NCBI GenBank assembly: GCA_018396515.1
Contig: JAGTQJ010000003.1
Span: forward strand, 1 to 6,371
Direction: 5' to 3'
From: Candidatus Bathyarchaeota archaeon
GTDB taxonomy: Archaea > Thermoproteota > Bathyarchaeia > TCS64
Length of the DNA: 6,371 bases
The translations under genes were made by a program, and so were the position numbers. Under the pieces are notes generated by a model that did no database searches, was not told the origin of the DNA, and was given only the letters and a program-made list of their open reading frames with translations. Shown piece by piece: positions 1 through 6,249 of this stretch (the first letter of the stretch is position 1; each line of letters begins with the position of its first letter).

Positions 1-1654
1 TCACGACCGCGACTAATAGGGTTGAGGAGGCGACCCGCCTTAGATCTCTATGAGCCCTTAGGGTTGATATTGAGGAGATATCCCCTAGTATAAGACCCGC
101 CGCCCTTCCGATTAGGTCGTGGAACCTCTTGGAGAGCTGGATGAGCAGCTTGATTGAGCCGTAGAGGAATAGTATCGGGCCGATGTATGTGAGTATCAGG
201 TCTACCCCCCACCAGGTGGAGTATAGGAGGAAGATCACAACATTATCCGTTAAAGGGGCGAACATATCCACATTGAGGCCAAGGATCAGCATGGCTAACT
301 TATATCCCCCCAGAAACAGGGCCGCAAGGGGTCCCTCCCATGATACCCTCTCCGAATTCGAGAGGTATGGCCCTCTTAGAGATTCGACGAGGTTCATCTT
401 CATCGCCCTGTGGGCTGGGCCGTAGATGGATAGGGTGGAGAGGGAGACGCTGAGGAGGAGGGATATGGATACGGTGGCTGGGGATGGTAGGGGAGGGGGG
501 CTCAAACCGGGGTTTGGCAATACCGTGAGGGTTAGGGCCCAGCCCATGAATAGCCCGGAGAACCCAGCCATGATGCCCGTCAGGATGGCCTCGAAGACCA
601 GTATCTTGAAGACCTGCCTCCTCCTCATCCCCCTTGTGAGGAGGAGGGCCACCTCCCTCCTCCTCATATCCAGGGCTAAATCCGACACGGTCATTCCGAG
701 ATACCATGATGCGAAGAAGACCGGCATGGCTACGAGGATGGTGCTTATCCTCAGCCCAGAGGAGTTCGCCCTGACGACCTCCAGGAGCTGCCCGAGGTAG
801 TTCACCGGTACATACATGTATTGAGCACCCGCGCTGTTTACCCCCTCGAATACCCGTTTGACGGAGATCTCAGATGCCTCCATGCTCCATGGGTTGATGA
901 GATCCTTTCTGTCAAGGCTTATGATCAAATCAGCCCTCATCACCCTCGTTGGGAGCCTGCCCTCGGAATAGATGGAGTCCAGGAAAGCCAGAAGGGTCTC
1001 CTCGCTTATTATGAGAAGCCTATAGGGGGGCCTCCTCTCGGGACCCGCCCCCAGTAATACGGAGCGGAGGAGGAGGGGGAATCTCCCCGTGGCCACTGAG
1101 AAGAGATCCTCATCTATCCGTACGGCCCCTCCGACGGGCAGGGTGCAGAATCTGGGCTCAAATCCGGCGACTATGCTGTAGGGAAGCCAGGTAGATATCT
1201 TGAGGGTGATGTTCTCCCCGATCCTGAAGTCCGAGGCCTTGACCGAGCCGGCCTCCACATAAGCCTTCCCGGCCTCCAGCCCCTCAACTCCCTTAACCCT
1301 CCCCAACAGGCTGGAGTTACTTCTAACGGCTATGACGGTGAGAGAAGCCTCAGCATCAGAACCATTGAGCTCGGCCTCAATCCTGATGATGTGATCTACG
1401 CTCCTGACCCCCTCTAATCCTCGGAGCCTCATCATAACCTCGTCAATGGCCAGTTGAGTGAAGTTCCTACCCTCCGCTGTGGAGACTATGTCAAACTCAG
1501 AGACCATGAGAGCCCTATCTAACATCGCGGCCCCGATCGCATCGGCGCCCTGGAGAACCCCTGAGAAAAAAGTGATAGCTAGAACTACGCTCAAGAAGAG
1601 GGGGATAAACACGGCCCCACCCCTAACTATCCTCCTAGCGGCGTAGCTGAGCAT
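1..1654 (-). CDS. FtsX/MacB-family ABC transporter permease, N-terminal 551 residues (runs off the window)
   Basis: Reading the minus strand from the ATG at 1654 gives an uninterrupted frame of 551 codons to the window edge, so the C-terminus is missing. Residues 12-36 form a first membrane helix. Residues about 37-300 are a large extracytoplasmic domain. Helices follow at about 301-325, 351-378 and 393-412. Between the first two of these lies the FtsX signature loop (331-350, starting RRREVALLLTRG and ending RRRQVFK), which in this family contacts the ATPase and carries the RRxE-A-L-x-x-x-G-x-x-x-x-Q pattern. More helices follow at about 441-500. Residues 530-551 look like the start of a second core. 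The likely role is a MacB/LolC-type permease moving lipids, peptides or proteins, or transmitting force across the membrane, with a separate ATPase that is not in this window. The substrate is unknown. An in-frame TGA lies about eight codons upstream, so ATG 1654 is the only good start. No Shine-Dalgarno precedes it, which suggests leaderless translation. Confidence 0.85.
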   Translation of the reverse strand, partial: MLSYAARRIVRGGAVFIPLFLSVVLAITFFSGVLQGADAIGAAMLDRALMVSEFDIVSTAEGRNFTQLAIDEVMMRLRGLEGVRSVDHIIRIEAELNGSDAEASLTVIAVRSNSSLLGRVKGVEGLEAGKAYVEAGSVKASDFRIGENITLKISTWLPYSIVAGFEPRFCTLPVGGAVRIDEDLFSVATGRFPLLLRSVLLGAGPERRPPYRLLIISEETLLAFLDSIYSEGRLPTRVMRADLIISLDRKDLINPWSMEASEISVKRVFEGVNSAGAQYMYVPVNYLGQLLEVVRANSSGLRISTILVAMPVFFASWYLGMTVSDLALDMRRREVALLLTRGMRRRQVFKILVFEAILTGIMAGFSGLFMGWALTLTVLPNPGLSPPPLPSPATVSISLLLSVSLSTLSIYGPAHRAMKMNLVESLRGPYLSNSERVSWEGPLAALFLGGYKLAMLILGLNVDMFAPLTDNVVIFLLYSTWWGVDLILTYIGPILFLYGSIKLLIQLSKRFHDLIGRAAGLILGDISSISTLRAHRDLRRVASSTLLVAVV

Positions 1655-1677
1655 ACAGGGTATTGATGGAAAAACTC

Positions 1678-1685
1678 AATAAAAA
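1678..1685 (-). promoter_or_regulatory. TATA-like box for the permease gene
   Basis: On the minus strand this reads TTTTTATT, ending 23 bases before the permease ATG at 1654. Archaeal TATA boxes are centred about 26 bases before the transcription start, so a start at or within a few bases of the ATG is expected. This fits the absence of a Shine-Dalgarno sequence. The surrounding DNA is A/T-rich, so a chance match is possible. Confidence 0.4.
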
Positions 1686-1961
1686 CATTTAGATGATTAA
1701 AGGTTTTCCCTAAAGATAAAAGAATAAATTTTACGATTTTAGATAATGTTTTTAGGTTATGCTTTTCATTGATCTATTTAAATTTTCCTGTGATTAAATA
1801 ATAAACGGAATGCGACACAAAATATGTTAAATAACGGATAACGGTATAGTTCAATATTAAACATCCCATTTTATTTAACTCCATTAAAAACCAAAAATGA
1901 AGTCATTCGATAAAAATTTTGGGTCATCGATTAAACCCGTTCCTAAAGTCGGCTAATAGCC

Positions 1962-1981
1962 CCCCTTTAAGATTAAAGGGG
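1962..1981 (-). terminator. Hairpin after the proteolipid gene, probable transcript end or 3' stabiliser
   Basis: A perfect 9-base inverted repeat, CCCCTTTAA and TTAAAGGGG with a 2-base centre (or 8 bp with a 4-base loop), begins 13 bases after the stop of the proteolipid gene. It is followed directly by a second small palindrome, GGCTA-n-TAGCC, at 1951-1961. No T run follows at once; the nearest minus-strand T runs are about 65-75 bases further on. The position at the end of a transcription unit is clear. Whether it terminates, blocks exonucleases or binds a protein is not decidable from sequence. Confidence 0.5.
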
Positions 1982-1994
1982 AGGGGTACAACCG

Positions 1995-2651
1995 TTAACT
2001 GACCAGCAGTATCGCCACTATCAACCCATAGATGGCCAGCCCCTCACCGAGGGCCACGAAGAGCAGGGACCAGATCGAGAGCTCGGGCCTCTGGAGGAGC
2101 ATCTCCGAGCCCGCCTTCACAGCCGCCACTATACATAGGGCGGCCGCGAAGGCTGCGCCGATCATGGTCAGGGCCCCCATGAGAGGGCGAAGGGCCTCAG
2201 CCTCCAACAAACCAATCTCACCTCCGAAGATTGTTATGAATAGTATACTTAAAGCAAATACGATGAGAGACACCACTCCTACTGACCTTACGTCGTCGAA
2301 TGCTCCTTTTATGCTCTTTTCATCACCTCCGCTTGTAGAGAGCGATGTTGAGAGTAGAAAACCGAGGAATAGGAGAATTCCCAGGAATAGTGTCATCAGG
2401 GAGGATAGTTGTCCCATCATCATCATTAGGCCCAGTAAAAATCCATAAACAAGTATTAATGAGCCGATGATGTTTAGAGACACGCCCCATACAGAGGGCC
2501 TACCCCTCTCAACAGCTGCCGAGGCGTTTATTGTGGCAGCATGGGTTATGCACCAGGCGGCCGCTATGATGCTTGTTGCGAGGGTTATTGCAGCTGATAT
2601 GAGGTTATCTATGGTCGTCACCTCCTTGGGATTGAGGCGTCTCGAAAACAT
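1995..2651 (-). CDS. atpK: A-type ATP synthase/ATPase proteolipid subunit K (c-ring), three-hairpin form
   Basis: This very hydrophobic 218-residue protein has six predicted membrane helices: about 15-40, 53-80, 84-105, 124-143, 156-180 and 192-217. The last pair is a typical proteolipid hairpin: a small-residue helix, then LGEGLAIYGLIVAILL with the ion-carrying glutamate E203. The first pair aligns with it (SVW at 53-55 with SIW at 192-194, and YG at 69-70 with YG at 208-209, the same 14-residue spacing), but the position equivalent to E203 is S64. The middle pair has no carboxylate within its helices and no clear proteolipid motif. In the A-type ATPase this subunit forms the rotating ring that carries protons or sodium past subunit I. 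It follows the subunit I gene by 55 bases and is probably co-transcribed. Proteolipids usually have two helices, or four or six in fused forms. The start at 2651 is uncertain: it lacks a well-placed Shine-Dalgarno, while a complete one lies inside the frame at 2618-2625. Confidence 0.85.
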   Translation of the reverse strand: MFSRRLNPKEVTTIDNLISAAITLATSIIAAAWCITHAATINASAAVERGRPSVWGVSLNIIGSLILVYGFLLGLMMMMGQLSSLMTLFLGILLFLGFLLSTSLSTSGGDEKSIKGAFDDVRSVGVVSLIVFALSILFITIFGGEIGLLEAEALRPLMGALTMIGAAFAAALCIVAAVKAGSEMLLQRPELSIWSLLFVALGEGLAIYGLIVAILLVS

Positions 2652-2664
2652 CTTTAGGCTTCAT
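2605..2664 (-). CDS. Short overlapping frame at the 5' end of the proteolipid gene (19 residues), possible leader peptide
   Basis: An ATG at 2664 opens a 19-codon frame ending in TAA at 2607-2605, in a different frame from the proteolipid. It is preceded by AGGTGA (2680-2675) with 10 bases between, a better ribosome-binding context than the proteolipid ATG at 2651 has. Its stop falls just past a full GGAGGTGA (2625-2618). It could be a translated leader coupling ribosomes to the proteolipid start, or the sign of a single-base error that splits the true N-terminus, or chance. It resembles no protein I know. Confidence 0.25.
   Translation of the reverse strand: MKPKDVFETPQSQGGDDHR
2618..2625 (-). 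promoter_or_regulatory. Complete Shine-Dalgarno sequence inside the annotated proteolipid frame
   Basis: GGAGGTGA on the minus strand matches the full anti-Shine-Dalgarno core of archaeal 16S rRNA. It lies over codons 9-12 of the 218-residue frame and ends 5 bases before an ATA codon (residue 14, 2612-2610), just ahead of the first membrane helix. No ATG, GTG or TTG in this frame sits at the right distance downstream. It may set a shorter start using the rare ATA codon, or simply reflect the codons for Lys-Glu-Val-Thr. Confidence 0.35.
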
Positions 2665-2706
2665 TTAATGGCTCTCACCTGTTTCCCCTAGAATCGATCT
2701 TTAGAC

Positions 2707-4962
2707 CTATATATGTTTTTCAGGTGATTGAACTATCTGGGTCTCGGTCTCCCTCTCGGAGCTTATCTCGAAGGGTCTGAAGGGCACCCCCTTCCCTTGG
2801 AAGAACTTCCCCATGAACTCGTAGTAAAGCAGCCTGAGGGATTGAACCGTGCTTGAGACGAACTCGAAGGTCATGGCTATACCATTGGTCATAACCAGAC
2901 CCCCGGGGCCCATGAAGTGGCCGAGGGCCTCTGCTGCGATGGCTAGGCTGGCGTGGGCTAGGGCGAAGGCGGCTATTCGTAGGAAGGAGAAGAAGTTGGC
3001 GAGGTTCTCGACGAAGGTCATGAGGAGGGCGCCGATGCCCTCCCCGACCGCCTCCATACCGAAGTGCTTATGGGTTATCGAGAGGAGCATAGGCTCTATC
3101 GCAGAGAGGAGGAGGCCCCCTACCATCATGAAGAAGGTCCAGTGAGACAATAGGGCCATAACATCGCCGATGCGCAGGAACTCTAGCCCTCCCAGGTATA
3201 GGCCCACGGTGAAGAGGATTCCTCCAAGCCCTCTTTCTCCTATGGCTCCCAGGGGCTCACCTTCTTTGATGTGGTTTATGGCTCCTATGGCGAGTCCAAG
3301 GCACATCTCCGCTACGGCTATTCCAAGAACCATCTTCATAAGCTTGCCTATCTCGTGTATCGGGCTTAGGAGTATAGGCTCTATCTTAATCGGGCCTATC
3401 TCAAGATGCTCCATGAGGAATACTGATCCATAGAGGAATCCGAATATCATGGCGGATATCCCCATGGGTATGAATAGGGTTCCTAGCTTCGAGATCATGC
3501 CCCTCTTATACTTTCTGGTGAGGTATAGGCCCATGATCAGGAAGATAGCTCCCTGGCCGATATCTCCGAACATGAGTCCGAACTGGAGGCTGAAGATGAG
3601 GATGGTTATGTAGGCCGGATTGACCTCATGGGGTGATGGCCACCCCCTCAGCGTTGTGAGTGTCCAGGCTGGCTGGAGGAATGATGGCTTTATCTCTGGT
3701 GGAGGTGTCGGCACGTTCACGTCCTCCTCTGGATCTGGGTCTGAGAACTGGACGAATAGTTTCTCCCCTATCTCGGCCTCCACACCGCTTATAACCTTCT
3801 CGAACTCCGGTACCTTCTTCTCTGGAACCCATCCTTGGAGGATAGTTATGATCCTCGTCCTGAGCATGGGAACCTTGAACTCTGAAAGGATTTTTAGGAA
3901 GTTGTCTAGGGCTGCTATCCTGCTTAGGGCATGAACCTGCTCCTCCTTTAGAGCCTCGATCTCTTTGGCGTGTTTGGCCTCGAGCTCCTTCATCCTCTCC
4001 TCATGCTGCCTCATCAGGCTTTCGAGCCTCTGTTTGTGTTCGATCTCCAGATTTAGAATCCTCTCGAGATCGGTCTTCGGCCTCTCAGGGGTCTCCTCCT
4101 CGGTCTTCCTCTGGCTCTCCTCTAGTTGCCGGAGGGCTTCCCTATATCTCTCTATAACTTCTCTCCTCTTTTCAGGATCAAGGACGAGGAGGACATCACC
4201 GGGGCTCATTACCTCGAAGACCTCTCTCACATTGAAGACCAAGAAAAGTGCCTCAACCCAGTTTCTAACTTCCTCAGGGCCGAAGATGAAGATGATGCTC
4301 TCCTCGGGTGAGATGCTCTCGGTCCTGTAGTAGACCTCTGGATATCTGCCGATATACTCCTGAAGCTTTTCGATGTCCTCGTTCTTGGCTATTCCGGCTG
4401 CGAAGGAGCTCTTGAACTCCTCGGGCTTTAAAGCCTCTATCAGGCTAAGCCTGCTTCTCAACTCTTGGGATGAGGCGATCATCGATAGCTGGGAGGTCGA
4501 TAATCTTCTCTCCTCCGCTTCATATGTCGCCCTCTCCCTCTCCTTCTCAGCCTCGTATCTGGCGTTCTCCTCGCTTATGGCCCTCTGCAGCTCGTTAGCG
4601 AGATATTTAACCTCTTCACTCTGGGAATCTTTCAGCTCCTTGAACTGGGCTATTAACCTTTCTAGCTCCTTTACAGCTTTCTCTACCACCTCACTTGGGG
4701 ACGCTGCGAACTCCTTTAACTCCTCTAATGTGAGCGCATATGGTTTTAGGCTGACGCCCAACATCCCTGTGAACTCTTGGTAACGCGAGTGGACCCTCTC
4801 ATACAGGGTTTTGTAGTCATGTTCGATCTTTGCCATCCCTTGAAGGCGATCCATCTCAGCTCCAGCCACCTCCTTGAGCTGTGTAATCCCCGATCTACCG
4901 AGCCTCTCCAGAACCAGTATATCGTACTCCGGGGGCGTGATTATCGTGACCTTTTTAATCAA
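2707..4962 (-). CDS. atpI: A-type ATP synthase/ATPase subunit I (a-subunit, membrane stator)
   Basis: This 751-residue protein carries the half-channels that bring ions to the proteolipid ring and anchors the peripheral stalks. Residues 1-445 are the cytoplasmic arm. The N-terminus (MIKKVTIITPPEY) has the usual family beta strand. Long charged coiled coils lie at about 90-155 and 265-350, and the family GWVPEKKVPEFEKVI segment is at 377-391. The membrane part (448 to about 716) contains about eight helices. It includes FGDIGQG (465-471; the family usually has FGDxGYG), FLRIAAFALAHASLA (660-674) with the essential R662 and H670, E700, and QSLRLLYYEF (707-716) with the second arginine R710. It closes with GKGVPFRPFE. 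The arm is longer than in most homologues I know, so the total exceeds the common 620-680. The start is TTG: an in-frame TGA lies three codons upstream, the next ATG (residue 37) would remove the conserved N-terminus, and GAGG sits 4 bases ahead. Confidence 0.95.
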   Translation of the reverse strand: MIKKVTIITPPEYDILVLERLGRSGITQLKEVAGAEMDRLQGMAKIEHDYKTLYERVHSRYQEFTGMLGVSLKPYALTLEELKEFAASPSEVVEKAVKELERLIAQFKELKDSQSEEVKYLANELQRAISEENARYEAEKERERATYEAEERRLSTSQLSMIASSQELRSRLSLIEALKPEEFKSSFAAGIAKNEDIEKLQEYIGRYPEVYYRTESISPEESIIFIFGPEEVRNWVEALFLVFNVREVFEVMSPGDVLLVLDPEKRREVIERYREALRQLEESQRKTEEETPERPKTDLERILNLEIEHKQRLESLMRQHEERMKELEAKHAKEIEALKEEQVHALSRIAALDNFLKILSEFKVPMLRTRIITILQGWVPEKKVPEFEKVISGVEAEIGEKLFVQFSDPDPEEDVNVPTPPPEIKPSFLQPAWTLTTLRGWPSPHEVNPAYITILIFSLQFGLMFGDIGQGAIFLIMGLYLTRKYKRGMISKLGTLFIPMGISAMIFGFLYGSVFLMEHLEIGPIKIEPILLSPIHEIGKLMKMVLGIAVAEMCLGLAIGAINHIKEGEPLGAIGERGLGGILFTVGLYLGGLEFLRIGDVMALLSHWTFFMMVGGLLLSAIEPMLLSITHKHFGMEAVGEGIGALLMTFVENLANFFSFLRIAAFALAHASLAIAAEALGHFMGPGGLVMTNGIAMTFEFVSSTVQSLRLLYYEFMGKFFQGKGVPFRPFEISSERETETQIVQSPEKHI

Positions 4963-4991
4963 CTCGCCTCAACAACACAGAGGATTGTCCC

Positions 4992-5005
4992 ATTAAAAGT
5001 TTTCG
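4992..5005 (-). promoter_or_regulatory. BRE and TATA-like box for the ATPase I-K genes
   Basis: The minus strand reads CGAAAA (5005-5000, BRE-like) followed by CTTTTAAT (4999-4992, TATA-like). The box is centred about 34 bases before the TTG start at 4962. Transcription would begin near 4970, giving a leader of roughly 8 bases that could still include the GAGG at 4970-4967. This is the best promoter match in the window and supports a separate transcription unit for subunits I and K. Confidence 0.55.
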
Positions 5006-5164
5006 GAGCCCCGCCAATGACCGTCAATTTTCAGGGGGGAGAGCAAACATAATGTCTCTATTACAGGAATGATGTAAACAATCCTTATCTAGTAGTCTGG
5101 AAACTAAACGGTGTCCTCTAACTGTTATACGAGTTCAGGAATACATGTTTTTCAGGCGGGGTTC

Positions 5165-5629
5165 TTAGAGCTGATTCCCCTCTTCTGGTAGCTCCTCTCT
5201 TCTAAGGAGGGTTTTGAAAGATGTTAGGGAGGCTATGGCGACGCCTCTTATGATGTCTCTCTCCGTCACTATGCCCAACAGGGTATGGTTCTCCATGACC
5301 CCTAGGCGGCGGATGTTATGCCTCCTCATTATCCTCATAGCTTCTAGGATCTCCATCTTCCTATGTACAGTTAGCAGAGGGGTAGACATCACCTCCCTCA
5401 TCTTTGTTATATTGACATCCCTATTTTGAGCCACAACCCTCTCGAGGATGTCCCTCTCCGTTACTATACCCTCAGGCTTCCCCTGGATGGTTACTATCAG
5501 ACATCCTATCCTCCTATCACTCATGAGCTGGGCCCCCTCCCTGATGCTGGCCTCCCCATCTATGGTTATCACTGGGCTGCTCATTATATCTTCGACCAGT
5601 GAGGGAAGCCTCTCCAAGGCCTTAACCAT
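5165..5629 (-). CDS. Two-CBS-domain regulatory protein
   Basis: This 154-residue soluble protein consists almost wholly of a CBS pair (Bateman module): CBS1 at about 11-68 and CBS2 at about 76-131. Each ends in the motif GIVTERD (54-60 and 119-125). Its aspartates D60 and D125 occupy the position that in this family contacts the ribose of bound AMP, ATP or S-adenosyl compounds. The starts of both units are also typical (DIMSSPVITID and REVMSTPLLTV). There is no attached enzyme, channel or DNA-binding domain, so it probably senses an adenine nucleotide and acts on a partner. The ATG at 5629 lies inside the last codons of the RAM gene (8-base overlap ATGGTTAA), so the two proteins are very likely made together by translational coupling. 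Its 18-residue charged tail after CBS2 has no recognisable motif. The ligand and partner are unknown; the ATPase genes downstream are only neighbours. Confidence 0.9.
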   Translation of the reverse strand: MVKALERLPSLVEDIMSSPVITIDGEASIREGAQLMSDRRIGCLIVTIQGKPEGIVTERDILERVVAQNRDVNITKMREVMSTPLLTVHRKMEILEAMRIMRRHNIRRLGVMENHTLLGIVTERDIIRGVAIASLTSFKTLLRREELPEEGNQL

Positions 5630-5900
5630 CCCCCACTATCCACTTGGGCTTTGCCTCTATTAGGGTGGTTGTTGCCAGGATACCACTCGTTGTTCTAAGC
5701 TTGTTGAATATGAAATTGTCAAGCTCCTCAAGGGTGTCCACCTCTACCCTAAGGAGGAGGTCGTACTCCCCATAGGTCAAAACAACATCCTTAACCTCTG
5801 GATAGGTCTTCACCTTTCTGTAAACCTCCTCCTCCTTAGCGGGGAGGACCCGGGCAAGGGTATAACCGATGATCATCACGGCTAAAGACTCCCTTTCCAA
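5622..5900 (-). CDS. Stand-alone Lrp/AsnC ligand-binding (RAM) domain protein
   Basis: This protein of up to 92 residues has the RAM fold pattern without the DNA-binding helix-turn-helix of full Lrp/AsnC regulators. Strand 1 is VMIIGYTLARV (8-18), followed by a helix (21-32), VKDVVLTYGEYDLLLRVEV (36-54) with the family GEYD turn at 44-47, a second helix (56-69), and a last strand with the ATTTLIEAK pattern (76-84). Such proteins form beta-sheet dimers and larger rings that bind amino acids or other small effectors. They either modulate full-length Lrp proteins or act alone. The start is uncertain. The long frame begins at TTG 5900 directly after an in-frame TAA. GTG 5879 (after GGGAG with 9 bases between) or ATG 5876 (placed for leaderless initiation from a TATA-like box at about 5902) would better match the usual short N-terminus. 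Its stop overlaps the CBS gene by 8 bases. Confidence 0.85.
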   Translation of the reverse strand: MERESLAVMIIGYTLARVLPAKEEEVYRKVKTYPEVKDVVLTYGEYDLLLRVEVDTLEELDNFIFNKLRTTSGILATTTLIEAKPKWIVGDG

Positions 5901-5907
5901 TTAAAAT
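5897..5907 (-). promoter_or_regulatory. TATA-like element before or within the RAM gene start
   Basis: The minus strand here contains ATTTTAATTGG, centred about 26 bases before the ATG at 5876. That is the spacing expected for leaderless transcription from GTG 5879 or ATG 5876. If TTG 5900 is the true start, this match is accidental and the T-rich run at 5940-5932 (TTTTTTAAT) is the more likely promoter, or it is the T tract ending the preceding gene. Confidence 0.3.
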
Positions 5908-5931
5908 CTTATCATGGCGTAGGCCTTGAGG

Positions 5932-5940
5932 ATTAAAAAA
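5932..5940 (-). promoter_or_regulatory. T-rich run between the small gene and the RAM gene: terminator tract or TATA-like box
   Basis: TTTTTTAAT on the minus strand starts 7 bases after the stop of the small upstream gene. Archaeal polymerase can terminate on T tracts alone. A 7-base GGGGCTT/AAGCCCC pairing spanning 5952-5990 lies just before it, though its roughly 25-base loop makes it weak. The same run is also suitably placed to serve as a TATA box for TTG 5900. Sequence alone does not separate the two roles. Confidence 0.3.
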
Positions 5941-5947
5941 TGGAGGC

Positions 5948-6223
5948 TTAAGGGGCTTTTCTTAAGGCCATCTCCACCTTTTTAAGCCCCAGTTCCGATA
6001 GAACCCTATATGTCTCCTCCGGGCTCACTATCTCGGCAGCTTTTAGTAGGGCTTCTACACCCGCCTTCGATTGGAGTTGGTCCTGGCGCCAGAGGAATAT
6101 GATGGTCTTAACAAGATCTACGGGAAGGGCATCTTTATCATTTGCACTCAAGACTATCGACGAGAGCCTGGAGGAGAGTTCCCCGTAAAGGGAGACCGGC
6201 ACCTCTTTCATGACTTCCTCCAT
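5948..6223 (-). CDS. Small helical protein of unknown function (91 residues)
   Basis: I do not recognise this family. From the ATG at 6223 the protein is 91 residues, soluble and likely all-helical, with no signal peptide, cysteine or metal-binding motif. The middle reads LPVDLVKTIIFLWRQDQLQS and the end has a helix-turn-helix-like rhythm (SPEETYRVLSELGLKKVEMA), though this is not strong enough to call DNA binding. The frame extends upstream to TTG 6277 (109 residues). However, that extra part would cover the A/T-rich TATA-like element and an inverted repeat, so I favour ATG 6223; ATG 6211 is another option. Base composition matches the neighbouring genes, and the stop is followed by a 47-base gap before the RAM gene. 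It may be first in a small regulatory cluster with RAM and CBS, but a shared transcript is not shown. Confidence 0.6.
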   Translation of the reverse strand: MEEVMKEVPVSLYGELSSRLSSIVLSANDKDALPVDLVKTIIFLWRQDQLQSKAGVEALLKAAEIVSPEETYRVLSELGLKKVEMALRKAP

Positions 6224-6236
6224 TCCACTATGGAAT
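6222..6236. repeat. Perfect inverted repeat ATTCCA-CTA-TGGAAT at the start of the small gene, operator-like
   Basis: Two 6-base half sites separated by 3 bases overlap the first base pairs of ATG 6223 and extend upstream, between the TATA-like box (6250-6257) and the start codon. A dimeric repressor bound here would block transcription initiation. The regulator is unknown. Confidence 0.45.
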
Positions 6237-6249
6237 AACCGAACGGAAA

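Larger units (their letters stand above)
1655..1994. other. A/T-rich intergenic region with no convincing gene
   Basis: These 340 bases separate the ATPase proteolipid gene from the permease gene. They are much richer in A and T than the flanking genes and full of stops in all frames; the longest ATG frame I noted is 19 codons (1897-1956, plus strand) without a Shine-Dalgarno sequence. Its contents are the 3' hairpins of the upstream gene at 1951-1981, minus-strand T runs near 1883-1897 that could help archaeal polymerase terminate, three copies of AACGG (1804, 1833, 1840, plus strand) of unknown meaning, and the permease promoter at the low end. I see no RNA gene. Confidence 0.6.

Noticed and set aside
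617..666. Long hairpin of CCTCCTCCTCA with TGAGGAGGAGG, plus a second CCTCCTCCTCA copy at 656-666.
   Set aside because: It lies inside the permease frame and is explained by repeated AGG arginine and CTC leucine codons in the conserved FtsX loop (MRRRE...LLLTRGMRRRQ). No separate function is needed.
300..707. A 135-codon open frame on the minus strand rich in Pro, His and Gly.
   Set aside because: It overlaps the permease in another frame, has low-complexity out-of-frame composition, and the permease frame is clearly coding through this stretch.
1897..1956. A 19-codon plus-strand ATG frame in the A/T-rich gap.
   Set aside because: It is too short, has no Shine-Dalgarno or clear promoter, and overlaps the region of the 3' palindromes; chance is sufficient.
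2032..2448. Plus-strand open frame of 138 codons opposite the proteolipid gene; similar plus-strand frames lie opposite subunit I and the CBS gene.
   Set aside because: These are shadows of strongly supported minus-strand genes, with Ser/Arg/Pro-rich composition and no recognisable domain.
5068..5098. ATGATGT resembling a C box in the gap between the CBS gene and subunit I, considered as a C/D box guide RNA.
   Set aside because: The C box is imperfect, and no proper D box (CTGA) or internal C'/D' pair lies at the right spacing.
2713..5156. The 12-base string ATGTTTTTCAGG occurs at both 2713-2724 and 5145-5156.
   Set aside because: About one such 12-base match is expected by chance in a window of this size, and one copy lies within the subunit I coding sequence.
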